Origin: Haloplanus litoreus | GTDB lineage: Archaea > Halobacteriota > Halobacteria > Halobacteriales > Haloferacaceae | Assembly (NCBI RefSeq): GCF_042677945.1 | Contig: NZ_JBHUDN010000014.1 | Length of the DNA: 64,000 nt | Reading direction: 5' to 3' (one strand) | In this document: positions 8,631 to 17,188 of the stretch, piece after piece | How the letters are laid out: the number at the start of each line of letters is the position of its first letter | Numbering within the stretch: the stretch's first letter is position 1 | Notes under the pieces: model-generated | Databases searched by the model: none | Told to the model about the DNA's origin: nothing | What the model saw: only the letters and a program-made list of their open reading frames with translations | Program-made: the position numbers and the translations under genes

Positions 8631-9527
8631 TTAGAGGATACGGTGGCGGTAGCGGTAGAGGAGTCCCCCAGCGACGACGAACGGCGTCAGGAAGACGAGC
8701 AGGTACGGGGCGACGTAGGCCCCGGCGACGACCATCGCCCGGAGGGCGACGCCGACGCCGCCGACCGAATCGAGGAACGCGGCCACGACCGGCGTGTCGT
8801 ACCACTGGTCCGGTGCCGGGCGGTCGGGGCGCGGTTCCGACAGCTCTACCGTGATGGTGGAGTACGCGACCTGGCGCTGGAGGTTCTGTAGTCGTGCTTC
8901 GGTGCGCTCGATCTCCGTCTGAACCTCCGAGAGGCGGCGCTCGACTGCGAGGACGTCCTCGGTGTCGTTGGCGCGCTGATAGAGGGTCCGAAGACGTTCG
9001 CGCTCGGCGCGGAGGTTCTCCAGACGGGCCTGAAGGTCGACCACCTGATCCGTCACGTCCTGGGTCGAGGTGCGAGATTCGAGCACCCGACCCTCGTCCT
9101 CGACGGCGGTCATCGTCGCCGAGAAGTTCTCCGCGGGCACCCGGAGGACGACCCGACCCGTGGTCCAAGAGCCGTCATCCCGGTCGTGGACCTGTCGGGC
9201 CGACTCGCTCACGTATCCGCCGCGGGATTCGACGAGTGTCGTCAGGTTCGAGCGCGTGGATTCGAAGTCGTCGACGCGCAACTCGACGGTGCCGGTGCGG
9301 ATGATCGACCGACTCGTCGCGGCCGTCGCGGCGGCGCCACCACCGTCGCCCCCGTCGCCACCGCTAGCGTCTGCGGCGCGTGTCTGTGCGTCTGGCGCCT
9401 CGGACTCGGCGAGGGAAGCCGCATCTCCGCCACCGCCGGCGTCCGCCCCGCCGGCCGCCCCGCCGCACCCGGCCAGAAGCACCACCGCCACGAGCAACGC
9501 GGTGACCAGTCGCCTTCGTCGTACCAT
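8631..9527 (-). CDS. DUF4349 lipoprotein
   Basis: Membrane-anchored protein of 298 residues with unknown function. The N-terminus has a hydrophobic stretch ending in LLAGC, a lipobox, then a low-complexity Gly/Ala/Asp linker to about residue 70. The DUF4349 domain follows: IIRTGTVELRVDDFEST, VLRVPAENFSATMTAV, and a long coiled coil (about residues 160-215, LQARLENLRAERERLRTLY onward in heptads). One C-terminal membrane helix (about 265-288) ends in RYRHR. The family is placed on the outer face of the membrane. ATG at 9527 is followed directly by the Arg-rich signal start; longer in-frame starts are unlikely. Confidence 0.85.
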   Translation of the reverse strand: MVRRRRLVTALLVAVVLLAGCGGAAGGADAGGGGDAASLAESEAPDAQTRAADASGGDGGDGGGAAATAATSRSIIRTGTVELRVDDFESTRSNLTTLVESRGGYVSESARQVHDRDDGSWTTGRVVLRVPAENFSATMTAVEDEGRVLESRTSTQDVTDQVVDLQARLENLRAERERLRTLYQRANDTEDVLAVERRLSEVQTEIERTEARLQNLQRQVAYSTITVELSEPRPDRPAPDQWYDTPVVAAFLDSVGGVGVALRAMVVAGAYVAPYLLVFLTPFVVAGGLLYRYRHRIL

Positions 9528-9644
9528 GGACGACCGTACATGCGCCCCCACCAAAACCCCTCTCAAGACACAAACGCCCGTTTGACACTCGCGGGCCAAC
9601 CCCACGGGTACAGTACTCACGGGAACGATCAGTGCGAACCCGAA

Positions 9645-9652
9645 TCTATATA
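9645..9652 (+). promoter_or_regulatory. AT-rich TATA-type element between divergent genes
   Basis: TCTATATA lies inside an AT-rich island (CGAATCTATATACATT) in the 298-base gap between the DUF4349 gene (minus) and the next plus-strand gene. It is readable in both directions, so it could serve either gene, but it is more than 100 bases from both starts, implying a leader if used. No other strong TATA box is seen in the gap. Confidence 0.4.
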
Positions 9653-9752
9653 CATTATTTTTATCATGACACAACGAGGAGAGGGCGTATGAGCAGCGAC
9701 GATCCGCGCCGCCAACCGGCGGTGCGGAACCGACCGACTGCGGGCGGATGGC

Positions 9753-9766
9753 TCCCACCCGTGGGA
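9753..9766. promoter_or_regulatory. 14-bp palindrome, possible operator
   Basis: TCCCACCCGTGGGA, half-sites TCCCAC/GTGGGA around two bases, 60 bases before the ATG at 9826. The same half-sites recur at 40016-40032 beside a regulator gene. If translation began at the alternative upstream ATG 9748, this palindrome would be within the coding sequence, which weakens the operator reading. Confidence 0.3.
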
Positions 9767-9825
9767 ACGAGGCCGACGTGCCTCACGCGGACGGGGCAGC
9801 GTCGGCGGGCGTTCGGTGGCCCCCG

Positions 9826-10569
9826 ATGACGCGTCGGATCGACGAGGCACGGGCGGCCGTCGCGGCGGAGCGAGCCTGTGTGGCCACCGAACGCGACGCC
9901 TTCGAGGCCTTCGATCGGCGCGTGGCCGCGCTCGCGACGGTCGCGGCGTCGACGACGCCGCCACTGCTTTCGGACCCCCAACGATCCGGCCAGTCGCTGG
10001 AGCGTGTTCGGACGGCGTACGAGGAGACGGTGATGAGCGTCCCCCACTACGAGGCGGAGTACGGCGACACGGTAGCCGAGAGCCTCGCCGCCGAGTTCGG
10101 GGAGGACCTGGCGGCGGCGCTCGTTGGCGGAACGGCGCTGACGGCCGACTTTCGCGACGCCGTGCGGGCCGCGGCGGCGGCGGCCCGCCGCGAACGCGAG
10201 GAGTTTCTGACGGTGCTGGATCGCGAGGACACGTCGCTCGCCCGAACGGCTGCCGACCTCTCGGAGGTCCGGTCGGATCTCGAAGCCCTCGACGACCCGC
10301 CGCTGTCGGACCGTTCGTTCGACGACCTGCGCGCCCTGTGGGAGTCGGTCCGCGACGTCGAGGCACGGATCGAGGGGATCGGGATGCGGCGCCAGGAGAC
10401 GATCCGAGGCTACCGAAAGGAGCTTCCGGGCGTGCCGACCGATCTGGTCGAGTACCTCTACGCGGATCTCTCTGTGACCCACCCGGTCCTCGCGGCCGTC
10501 GCGACCCTCGGGGACGAGACACGTCGCGCCCGCCGCCGGGTCGAGCGCCGACTCGCCTCGACGGCTTGA
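9826..10569 (+). CDS. Haloarchaeal DUF7260-like coiled-coil protein
   Basis: Predicted soluble protein of 247 residues with no catalytic motif I can name. It is almost wholly helical: MTRRIDEARAAVAAERACVATERDAF at the start, a middle with NSV-like regular Arg/Glu/Ala spacing, and a helical C-terminus (DETRRARRRVERRLAS). The pattern matches the haloarchaeal family annotated DUF7260, sometimes considered regulatory, though no DNA-binding fold is evident. An in-frame ATG at 9748 would add 26 residues; the shorter start is preferred because the extension has no conserved look. It ends 50 bases before the aminotransferase on the same strand. Confidence 0.65.
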   Translation: MTRRIDEARAAVAAERACVATERDAFEAFDRRVAALATVAASTTPPLLSDPQRSGQSLERVRTAYEETVMSVPHYEAEYGDTVAESLAAEFGEDLAAALVGGTALTADFRDAVRAAAAAARREREEFLTVLDREDTSLARTAADLSEVRSDLEALDDPPLSDRSFDDLRALWESVRDVEARIEGIGMRRQETIRGYRKELPGVPTDLVEYLYADLSVTHPVLAAVATLGDETRRARRRVERRLASTA

Positions 10570-10619
10570 GGTGGCCCCGACGGGAAACGTTGAGGTGGCA
10601 GCCACCCCCACGAGGAGAT

Positions 10620-11745
10620 ATGCGACCCGAAGATCTGCGCGCGGAGATTCCCGCTCTCGACCGCGGCGTCTACTTCAACACCGGCGCGTCCGGCCCGGCA
10701 CCACGGCGCGTCGTCTCGGCAGCGAGCGACTTCCTCGAACACCACGAGTACGTCGCTCCCGTCGAGGAAGGCGCCTACCCCGCGGCCTTCGAGACGTTCG
10801 AGGAGACCCGCGAGGTGGTCGCGGACTTCCTCGGTGCCGACCCGGCAGAAATCGCCCTGACCGAGAGCACGGCCGACGGCATCGCGCGCGTCGCCGCGGC
10901 TATCGACTGGAACCCCGGCGACGTCGTCGTCCGCACCGACCTCGAACACTCCGCGGGGATCGTCCCCTGGTGGAACCTCCGCGACCGGGGGGTCGAGGTC
11001 CGCGTCCTCGGCACCGAGGCCGGACGGATCGANNNNNNNNNNNNNNNNNNNNCTGGACGTCGACGCCGTCGCCGACGCCGTCGCCGACGCGCGCCTGCTC
11101 TGTCTCAATTCGATCACCTGGAACTACGGGACGAAGTTGCCGATCGGGAGGATCGTCGACATCGCTCACGATCACGACACCCTCGTTCTGGTCGACGGCG
11201 TCCAGTCGCCCGGGCAGACCCCCGTCGACGTGCGCGAGTGGGGAGCCGACTTCGTCGCCGCCGCCGGCCACAAGTGGCTCCTCGGGCCGTGGGGCGCCGG
11301 CTTCCTCTACGTCGAGCGGTCGGTCGCCGACCGGCTCACGCCGGGGGTGGCCAGCTACCGGAGCGTCGCCGACACCGGCGCCGAGGATCTGGAACTGAAA
11401 GCCGGCGCGCCACGTCTGGAGGTCGGAACCACGTCACCGGCGCCGTATCGCGGGCTGGTGAGAGCCATCGAAACGATGGACGCAATCGGCTACGACACCA
11501 TCACCGGGCGGATCGAGCGCCTGACCGACCGTCTGAAGGTGGATCTCGGCGACCGACTGCTCAGTCCCCGCGAGTACGAGTCCGGGCTGGTGACGTTCAC
11601 GGCCGATGATCCCGAGGGTCTGGTCGAACGACTCGCCGCGGAGGACATCTACGTCCGGTCGTTGCCCTACCCCGAGGCCGTCCGGGCGTCGGTACACGTC
11701 TTCAACACCGCCGAAGACGTGGACGCGCTTCTCGACGCGCTGTGA
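10620..11745 (+). CDS. Class V aminotransferase (cysteine-desulfurase-like), with assembly gap
   Basis: PLP-dependent enzyme. Hallmarks are GVYFNTGASGPAPR near the N-terminus, LTESTADGIARV, RTDLEHSAG (the His that stacks on PLP), LVDGVQSPGQ (Asp/Gln contacting PLP) and AAGHKWLLGPWGAG with the Schiff-base Lys. It lacks an evident SufS-type active-site cysteine loop, so it is more likely an isopenicillin-N-epimerase/kynureninase-like aminotransferase than an iron-sulfur sulfur donor. A 20-base N run (11033-11052) breaks it; the downstream frame is shifted by one, so the gap length is wrong modulo 3 rather than the gene being broken. A GAGGAG-like Shine-Dalgarno (CACGAGGAGAT) lies just before the ATG. 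Confidence 0.82.
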
Positions 11746-11839
11746 GCGGGCGGTCCACGACGCGGGGACGACCACGACGATATTTACCGCGCCGACCGGA
11801 ACGGGGAGGCATGGTCCGCCGTCGCCACGGGGTATCTCG

Positions 11840-12301
11840 ATGAATCGCCTCCACCCGCGAGTCCGGGTCGTCTGGGCCGCACAGGCCGCCGTCACGGCCG
11901 GCATCATCGCCGTCGTCACGCTGGCCGTCGACCTGCTGGCGGTCGATCTGCCGGTCTGGGTCCCGCCGGGCGTCTTCGTCGTCGCCCTCGCCGTCGGTGT
12001 CGGCCTCGCGATGGCACGGTATCGCGTCTGGCGCTACGAGGTCCGGGAGGACGCCCTCTACCTCGAACGCGGCGTGTTCACGCGCGTTCGAACCGTCGTC
12101 CCCTTCGTCCGCCTCCAGCACGTCGACTCCTCGCGTGGCCCCGTCGAACGTCTTGCAGGTCTCGCGAGCACCGTGGTCTACACCGCCGGCTCGCGGGGCG
12201 CGGACGTGACGGTGCCGGGGCTGACACCCGCCGGTGCCGACGACCTGCGCGAACGGCTCAAACGACTCGCCATCCGCGCCGAGGGCGAAGACGCGGTATG
12301 A
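11840..12301 (+). CDS. PH-domain membrane protein, YdbS-like
   Basis: Small membrane protein of 153 residues with two N-terminal helices (about residues 10-60) and then one bacterial PH (DUF304/bPH2) domain: YEVREDALYLERGVFTRVRTVVPFVRLQHVDSS in shorter pieces, with the characteristic R-x-V-P-F-x-R-L-Q-H-V turn. It overlaps the start of the next gene by four bases (ATGA). In bacteria such YdbS/YdbT pairs are co-encoded and linked with resistance to membrane-active agents; the archaeal role is unknown. Confidence 0.82.
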   Translation: MNRLHPRVRVVWAAQAAVTAGIIAVVTLAVDLLAVDLPVWVPPGVFVVALAVGVGLAMARYRVWRYEVREDALYLERGVFTRVRTVVPFVRLQHVDSSRGPVERLAGLASTVVYTAGSRGADVTVPGLTPAGADDLRERLKRLAIRAEGEDAV

Positions 12302-13854
12302 AGCTCTCCCCGCTCTCGGTCCCCTATCGCGTGATCGAACGCGGTGGCAGCATCATCTTCACCGCCGCCATCCTGTTCTCGGGGGCGTCGGCCGCCTTCG
12401 GCCCGGCCGGCGGCCTCGTCGGCGTCGCTCTGGTCGGCCTGGCGCTCCTCGCGCTGATCGCTTACGAAGTCACGTACTACCGCCGGTTCGAGTACGATAT
12501 GGACGGCGATACGCTCGATATCCGTTCGGGCGTCGTCTCCCGACGGAACCGGGAGATCCCGCTCCAACGCATCCAGAACGTCGACATCAGTCGCAACGTC
12601 GTCCAGCGGGCCATCGGCGTGGCCGCCGTCGATTTCGAGACGGCCGGCGGGAGCCGGACGGAGGCGTCGCTCCGGTTCGTCGAGTTCGAGGAGGCAAAGC
12701 GTCTCCAGTCGGCGGTCGGACGCCTGAAACGCGGCGTCGACACCGAGGACGCGGAAGGATCGACGGCGTCCGCGTCGACGGAGCTGTTCGCGCTCTCCCC
12801 GCGGGAACTCACGCTGGTCGGGGCGTTGTCGTTCGACGCTCGCGTCCCCGGACTGCTGTTCGTCCTCCTCTCGGGGAGCGTGCCGGCCGTGACGTCGGTG
12901 TTACCCGGGGGCGTCGACGGGGTCCTGCTCGCGGTGGGCATCGTCGGGCTAGCCCTCGTCGTGATTCTCGTCTCGTGGGCTGGCGGCGCCGTGGCGGCCA
13001 TCCTCAACTACTACGACTTCCGGCTGACGCAGGTCGAGGACGAACTCCAGTACGAACGGGGACTCCTGCGCCGCTACGACGGATCGATTCCACTCGACAA
13101 GGTCCAGACGCTGACGGTGGCCGACGACCCGCTGAAGCGGTACTTCGGATACGCGTCGCTTCGCATCGAGACGGCGGGCTACGCGCCCGGGGCGGGCGAG
13201 AACGGCTCCGAGGCGGCCGTCCCGCTCGCCACCCGCGACCGAGTGTTCGCCCTCGCGAACCGCATCGAGCCGTTCGGCGCGCCGACTTTCGAGCGGCCGC
13301 CGAAGCGGGTTCGCGGGCGGTACGCGTTCCGCTACCTCCTCGGCGTCGGCGTCCTCGTGGCGTTGCTCTACGCGGTGAACCACGTCACGACACAGGCGCT
13401 CCCCTGGTACGGCCCCCTCACGCTGGCGCTGCTCGCCCCCGTCGCCGCCCACCTCAAGTGGAAACACCGCGGCTACTGGCTGGGCGAGAACCACGTCGTC
13501 ACCCGGAACGGCGTCCTCCGGCGGCGGATCAAGGTGGTCCCGTACTACCGGATTCAGACGGTGATCGACACGCAGACCGTATTCCAGCGCCGGTGGGGTG
13601 TGGCGACGGTCACGGCCGACACCGCCGGGTCACTCTCCATCGTCGGCCACGACGCCGCCGCCGTCGACGTGGACGAGTCGACGGCCGAGCGACTCCGGAC
13701 CACCCTCGATACACGCCTTCGCGAGTCGCTCGCGGCCCGGCGGGGATGGATCGACGCGGACGACGAAGCGGGCGGTACACCGGGTAACCCCGACGACGAC
13801 CCGAGCGGCGAGGAGGGAACCGGAGCCGACACGGACCACGTCGGCGGGGCGTAG
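12298..13854 (+). CDS. Multi-PH-domain membrane protein, YdbT-like
   Basis: Membrane protein of 518 residues containing three bacterial PH (DUF304) units, each behind a helix pair. Repeating signatures are RNREIPLQRIQNVDISRNVVQRAIG (first unit), YDGSIPLDKVQTLTVADDPLKRYFG (second) and RRRIKVVPYYRIQTVIDTQT (third); each shows the P-x-x-R/K-I/V-Q core. The C-terminal ~35 residues are very acidic and probably disordered. It is translationally coupled to the preceding YdbS-like gene, and the two probably form one complex in the membrane. Confidence 0.85.
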   Translation: MKLSPLSVPYRVIERGGSIIFTAAILFSGASAAFGPAGGLVGVALVGLALLALIAYEVTYYRRFEYDMDGDTLDIRSGVVSRRNREIPLQRIQNVDISRNVVQRAIGVAAVDFETAGGSRTEASLRFVEFEEAKRLQSAVGRLKRGVDTEDAEGSTASASTELFALSPRELTLVGALSFDARVPGLLFVLLSGSVPAVTSVLPGGVDGVLLAVGIVGLALVVILVSWAGGAVAAILNYYDFRLTQVEDELQYERGLLRRYDGSIPLDKVQTLTVADDPLKRYFGYASLRIETAGYAPGAGENGSEAAVPLATRDRVFALANRIEPFGAPTFERPPKRVRGRYAFRYLLGVGVLVALLYAVNHVTTQALPWYGPLTLALLAPVAAHLKWKHRGYWLGENHVVTRNGVLRRRIKVVPYYRIQTVIDTQTVFQRRWGVATVTADTAGSLSIVGHDAAAVDVDESTAERLRTTLDTRLRESLAARRGWIDADDEAGGTPGNPDDDPSGEEGTGADTDHVGGA

Positions 13855-14074
13855 GCTCTTCCCGTGCGGATTGTTGGCCCTGTTGAAACCTCCGATGGGT
13901 GAGTGTTTCAATGCCCGTGCTGAACGCAGACCGCGTCTCGGTCACGCCACAGCCCCTTCCCGCATAGCTCACCGTTGGAGATTCGCCAACGAAGTCGGAA
14001 TCGGCTCGGTCCGTGTGACTCTCGAAGCAACTATTCGCCCAGAGCTACCGCACGTGGCCAGTATCCCGACGCCA

Positions 14075-14092
14075 GAGACGGACTGCTGTACG
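14075..14092 (+). repeat. Dispersed intergenic 18-mer, copy 1
   Basis: GAGACGGACTGCTGTACG, identical to 30164-30181 and matching 18659-18676 at 15 of 18 positions. All copies lie outside or at the edge of coding sequence. Function unknown. Confidence 0.6.
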
Positions 14093-14150
14093 TGGGTGTT
14101 GGCACGCCGGGGCGACTGCGTACGACCGATGTGCGGTAACAGACGACAAA

Positions 14151-14160
14151 CTGTATAAGG
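14151..14160 (+). promoter_or_regulatory. TATA box of the isomerase gene
   Basis: CTGTATAAGG is centred about 28 bases before the ATG at 14184, the spacing expected for a leaderless haloarchaeal transcript. This supports the ATG over the in-frame GTG at 14172. Confidence 0.6.
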
Positions 14161-14183
14161 AGATTGGCCACGTGGGTGTGGAC

Positions 14184-14930
14184 ATGGACGTCGGAGTCAC
14201 GGTCGGCGACTCGGTGGAGCGGCTGGAAGCGACGGCTGACGACTTCGTGTTCGCCGAACTCTCGATAGGCGAGTCTTCGTACGTTCCCGCCGAGGCGGCG
14301 GACAGTCACCTACGGACAGCACTCGAGTCCACCGACGCAGAACTGTGCGTCCACCTGCCGTTCGACCAGGTCGTCGCGACGCCGGTTCCGCAACTCAACG
14401 ACGCGATAATCGACTACCTCGCGGAGCTACTTGACTGGGCGGGGACACTCGGCGCGAGGAAAGCTGTCCTCCACGGGACGATGCGAAACCCGCACAGTAC
14501 CGGCCAGCGGCGGGTCTTCGCGGACCAACTGTCGGGTATCGCGGGGGCCGGCGACGACGCAGGGGTCGAACTTGTCGTCGAAAACGTCGGCCATCAGGCC
14601 CGCGGTCTGCCGCTCTCCGTCCTCGGCGACATCGCACGAGAGACCGGGACGGCGGTCTGTTTCGACGTCGGCCACGCGTACATGGAGGACGACCACGACG
14701 GGATCGAACGCTTCCTTGACGAGTACGTCGACCTCGTCTCGCACCTCCACGTCCACGACGTACGCCGACGCGGAGATACCCACCTTCCGATCGGCGCTGG
14801 CGAAGTCGACTACGGACTCGTGGCCGATTCCCTTCCGGACTTCGACGGTACCGTCGCCGTCGAGGTGTTCACCGACGACGTCCTGCTGTTGCGGGACTCC
14901 GCCGACCGGGCGAGAACGTATCTAGAGTAA
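14184..14930 (+). CDS. Sugar phosphate isomerase/epimerase (AP-endonuclease-2 TIM barrel)
   Basis: TIM-barrel protein of 248 residues of the xylose-isomerase-like / AP endonuclease family 2. Metal-ligand signatures are visible in order: CVHLPFD, AVLHGTMRNPHS, LVVENVGH (Glu ligand), CFDVGHAYM (Asp/His) and HLHVHDVRRRGDTHLPIGAGEVDY (His and Asp with the conserved G-x-G-x-x-D/N-Y end). Actual substrate is unknown; the family spans sugar isomerases and nucleases. Upstream is a 329-base gap and downstream the convergent ABC-2 permease, so it appears monocistronic. Confidence 0.8.
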   Translation: MDVGVTVGDSVERLEATADDFVFAELSIGESSYVPAEAADSHLRTALESTDAELCVHLPFDQVVATPVPQLNDAIIDYLAELLDWAGTLGARKAVLHGTMRNPHSTGQRRVFADQLSGIAGAGDDAGVELVVENVGHQARGLPLSVLGDIARETGTAVCFDVGHAYMEDDHDGIERFLDEYVDLVSHLHVHDVRRRGDTHLPIGAGEVDYGLVADSLPDFDGTVAVEVFTDDVLLLRDSADRARTYLE

Positions 14931-15005
14931 GGAAGCGAGCGGCCCCGACGGGGAGTTGAATGCACGGCTCCAAACGGCTACTTCACGCTGCATATACTCT
15001 CTGCA

Positions 15006-15035
15006 TTCGGCACACCGCTCGTAGCAAGTGCCGAA
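15006..15035. terminator. Hairpin between convergent genes
   Basis: TTCGGCAC (15006-15013) pairs perfectly with GTGCCGAA (15028-15035) across a 14-base loop. It sits in the 197-base gap between two converging genes (stop at 14930, stop at 15128), so a transcription-end or RNA-stability role is plausible. Archaeal termination usually relies on T-runs, and none is obvious here. Confidence 0.35.
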
Positions 15036-15127
15036 GGGCTTCGACGGAGCCGAACTGTTGTCCCCGTGCCCCGGCCGTCGCCGCCCCCGTGTCGGCGACG
15101 GCCGGGACTGGCTGACACCGGCCCGTA

Positions 15128-15880
15128 TCACTCCGTCCGAGGGACGGCGACGGCGCCGACGAGGAAGAAGGCAGCGGCGAGGACGGCGAGGACGGCCAGC
15201 GTTTCGGTCGGATCGCCACCCGCGGCTGCGGTCCGCACCCCGCGCGAGAAGTACGTCAGCGGCGAGAACGCCGTCACCGGGCGGAACCACGCCGGGAGCA
15301 TCTCGGGCGGGACGAACGTCTCGGAGAGCACCCACACGGGGAGTGCGACGGAGTTGCTGGCGGCGATGACGCCGTCCTGCGAGTCGGCGATCCGACCGAG
15401 GATGGCGCCCAGCCCACAGAAGAGGGCGACGCCGACGATCACGAGCGGGACGAGTGCCAGAAGCGTCGGGCCGACCACCACCTCGGCGCCCGTCACGACG
15501 AGGACGAGGCCGAAGAGGATCAGACCGGCGAGTCCGATGATGGCGACGTTGACGAGGGTGTGGGCGAAGAGCCACTCCCAGCGGCGGAGCGGCGTCGTCG
15601 CCAGCTTCTCGAATCGGTTACCGTCTCTGTGGCGGGCGATGGTGCTGCCGACCCGGGACAGCGGGGTGAACACGACGACGACGGCGAGATAGCCGGGCAG
15701 GTAGTAGGCCGGATCGCGCGCGAACAGACCACCGCCAGTCGGTCGCGTCTGCACCAGCGCCCCGAAGATCAGGATGAGGAGGATGGGAAAGAAGAAGGTG
15801 AAGAAGACGGCCGTCTTCCGGCGGATGAAGGCGCGGAAGGCGGCGACGAACGTGGACCGAATCCGGCGGTCACGGCTCAT
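15128..15880 (-). CDS. ABC-2 type exporter permease
   Basis: Integral membrane protein of 250 residues with six hydrophobic segments. The N-terminus (RRIRSTFVAAFRAFIRRKTAVFFTFFFPILLILIF in parts) is followed by a large external loop with LPGYLAVVVVF, then TIARHRDGNRFEKLATTPLRRWEWL, an amphipathic coupling segment typical of ABC-2 permeases; VPPEMLPAWFRPVTAFSPLTYFSRGVR is the conserved late loop. It overlaps the ATPase gene by four bases and forms a two-component exporter with it. Substrate (drug, lipid or polysaccharide) cannot be told. Confidence 0.87.
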   Translation of the reverse strand: MSRDRRIRSTFVAAFRAFIRRKTAVFFTFFFPILLILIFGALVQTRPTGGGLFARDPAYYLPGYLAVVVVFTPLSRVGSTIARHRDGNRFEKLATTPLRRWEWLFAHTLVNVAIIGLAGLILFGLVLVVTGAEVVVGPTLLALVPLVIVGVALFCGLGAILGRIADSQDGVIAASNSVALPVWVLSETFVPPEMLPAWFRPVTAFSPLTYFSRGVRTAAAGGDPTETLAVLAVLAAAFFLVGAVAVPRTE

Positions 15881-16827
15881 CGCTCACCCTCCTCGCCGGC
15901 GGCGACGGGGGCGGCCGCCCCGGTTGGCCCGAGGGCTTCCCCGGTCAGCCGGAGGTATACGTCCTCCAGATCGGGTTCCGCCCAGGTGAAGGAGTCGATG
16001 TCGACGCCGTGGGCCTCCAAGTCGGCGACGACGCTCCCCACGTCGGCGAGGGCGACGTTCCGGACGACGAGGCGGCCGTCGCGCGCCGTCACGTCGGCGT
16101 CGAGCGTCGTCGAGAGCGCCGCGGGATCGACGTCCGGTCCCACGTCGACGAGCAGGTGACTGTCGCCGCCGTGGTCCGCGATCAGCGCCGCGGGCGTGCC
16201 GACGGCGACGAGGCGGCCGTCGCGGAGCAGGCCCACGCGGTCCGCGAGGCGTTCGACCTCGGCCATCGAGTGACTCGTGAGTAACACGGTCGTCCCGCCG
16301 GCCGCCAGGTCCTCGACGAGCGTCCACAGCGACCGCCGGCCGGCCGGGTCGATGCCCGTCGTCGGTTCGTCCAGAAAGAGCACGTCCGGGTCGTTGACGA
16401 GGGCCGTACCGACGCAGGCTCGGCGTTGTTGTCCCCCGGACAGGTTCTCGTACCAGGTGTCGGCGGCGTCCGCCAGTCCGACGTCGTCGAGGACGGCCCC
16501 GACGGTTCGCGTCTCGTCGTAGAGTCCGGCGTAGTAAGCGATCAGTTCCCGGGCGGTGAGCCGGTCCGCGGGGTGGAACGACTGGGGGAGCAGTCCGACG
16601 CGTGCGGGGTCGACGTCACCCGGGGGCGCACCCAGTACGCGGACCGTCCCCTCGCAGGGAGTGGTTCCGGTGAGTGCCCGCACGAGGGTGGTCTTGCCGG
16701 CGCCGTTTGGCCCGACCAGCCCGAACACCTCGCCTTCGGGAACCGACAGCGAGACGCCGTCGAGTGCGACGGCGTCGCCGTACTGCTTGCGTACCTCGTC
16801 GGCGACGAGTGCCTCTGCCTCGGCCAT
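15877..16827 (-). CDS. ABC exporter ATP-binding protein
   Basis: ATPase of 316 residues partnering the overlapping ABC-2 permease. Walker A GPNGAGKTT (39-47), Q-loop LLPQSFHPADRLT, signature LSGGQQRR (129-136), Walker B VLFLDEPTTGID (149-160) and switch His in LTSHSMAEVERLADR. The C-terminal ~90 residues after the ATPase core form the DrrA-type accessory region. It is the first gene of the pair; the Rdx gene lies 67 bases upstream on the same strand. Confidence 0.9.
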   Translation of the reverse strand: MAEAEALVADEVRKQYGDAVALDGVSLSVPEGEVFGLVGPNGAGKTTLVRALTGTTPCEGTVRVLGAPPGDVDPARVGLLPQSFHPADRLTARELIAYYAGLYDETRTVGAVLDDVGLADAADTWYENLSGGQQRRACVGTALVNDPDVLFLDEPTTGIDPAGRRSLWTLVEDLAAGGTTVLLTSHSMAEVERLADRVGLLRDGRLVAVGTPAALIADHGGDSHLLVDVGPDVDPAALSTTLDADVTARDGRLVVRNVALADVGSVVADLEAHGVDIDSFTWAEPDLEDVYLRLTGEALGPTGAAAPVAAGEEGER

Positions 16828-16894
16828 ACCCGAGGCTCACGGGGGTGGCGGGGTAAGGATTCCCCTTCGAACCCGGCGGCCGGACCGCCGGCGT

Positions 16895-17128
16895 TCACGT
16901 CCGGTCGCGGACCGTCGCGACCAGTTCGTCCACGTCGTAGTCGCCGTCCTCGTCCTTGTCGTAGATGGTCTCCCCGGCGACGCTGACCCGGAACACGCCC
17001 TTCTCGCCGGTGACGAGGGCGACGGAGTCGAGGTCCTCGCCGAGCGTCGTGAGCAGGGCGTGCTGGACGCTCTCGGCACGGTCGAGGAAGCCACACGGGA
17101 CGCAGTACTCGATGTCGACGTTCGTCAT
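16895..17128 (-). CDS. Rdx family (SelT/SelW-like) redox protein
   Basis: Small thioredoxin-fold protein of 77 residues. The start MTNVDIEYCVPCGF carries the CxxC redox pair in the position of the Sec-x-x-Cys of SelW/SelT; GEKGVFRVSVAGETIYDK is the second conserved block. The C-terminus is very acidic (DEDGDYDVDELVATVRDRT). Members bind glutathione-like thiols or act in redox signalling elsewhere; the archaeal role is not known. It stands alone between the exporter and the enolase-superfamily gene. Confidence 0.85.
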   Translation of the reverse strand: MTNVDIEYCVPCGFLDRAESVQHALLTTLGEDLDSVALVTGEKGVFRVSVAGETIYDKDEDGDYDVDELVATVRDRT

Positions 17129-17188
17129 GATCGACCGTTGGGGAAGCGGCGGAATAAATCCCGGTTTCGGATCAATTCTCCCGGCAGG

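Larger units (their letters stand above)
13855..14183. other. Intergenic region, 329 bp, with an inverted repeat, a dispersed 18-mer and a promoter
   Basis: No convincing gene is present. A perfect 7-base inverted repeat TTGAAAC/GTTTCAA (13883-13889 and 13905-13911, 15-base spacer) follows GGCCCTG; the start of this block reminds me of the ends of degraded haloarchaeal insertion sequences, but no transposase fragment is readable. The 18-mer at 14075-14092 recurs elsewhere in the window. The last 30 bases carry the promoter of the isomerase gene. Confidence 0.5.

Noticed and set aside
6545..8854. A 769-residue plus-strand frame spanning the thioredoxin and oxidoreductase genes
   Set aside because: Antisense to two clear enzymes and full of low-complexity Arg/Asp; a high-G+C artefact.
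13883..13911. Possible CRISPR-like repeat
   Set aside because: A single copy with a short inverted repeat; no array of regularly spaced repeats anywhere in the window and no cas genes.
14922..15065. Minus-strand cysteine-bearing tail (GTCYERCAECREYMQ) in the gap before the ABC-2 permease
   Set aside because: Only one C-x3-C-x2-C cluster, no start codon of its own, and it coincides with a hairpin; too weak to call a gene.
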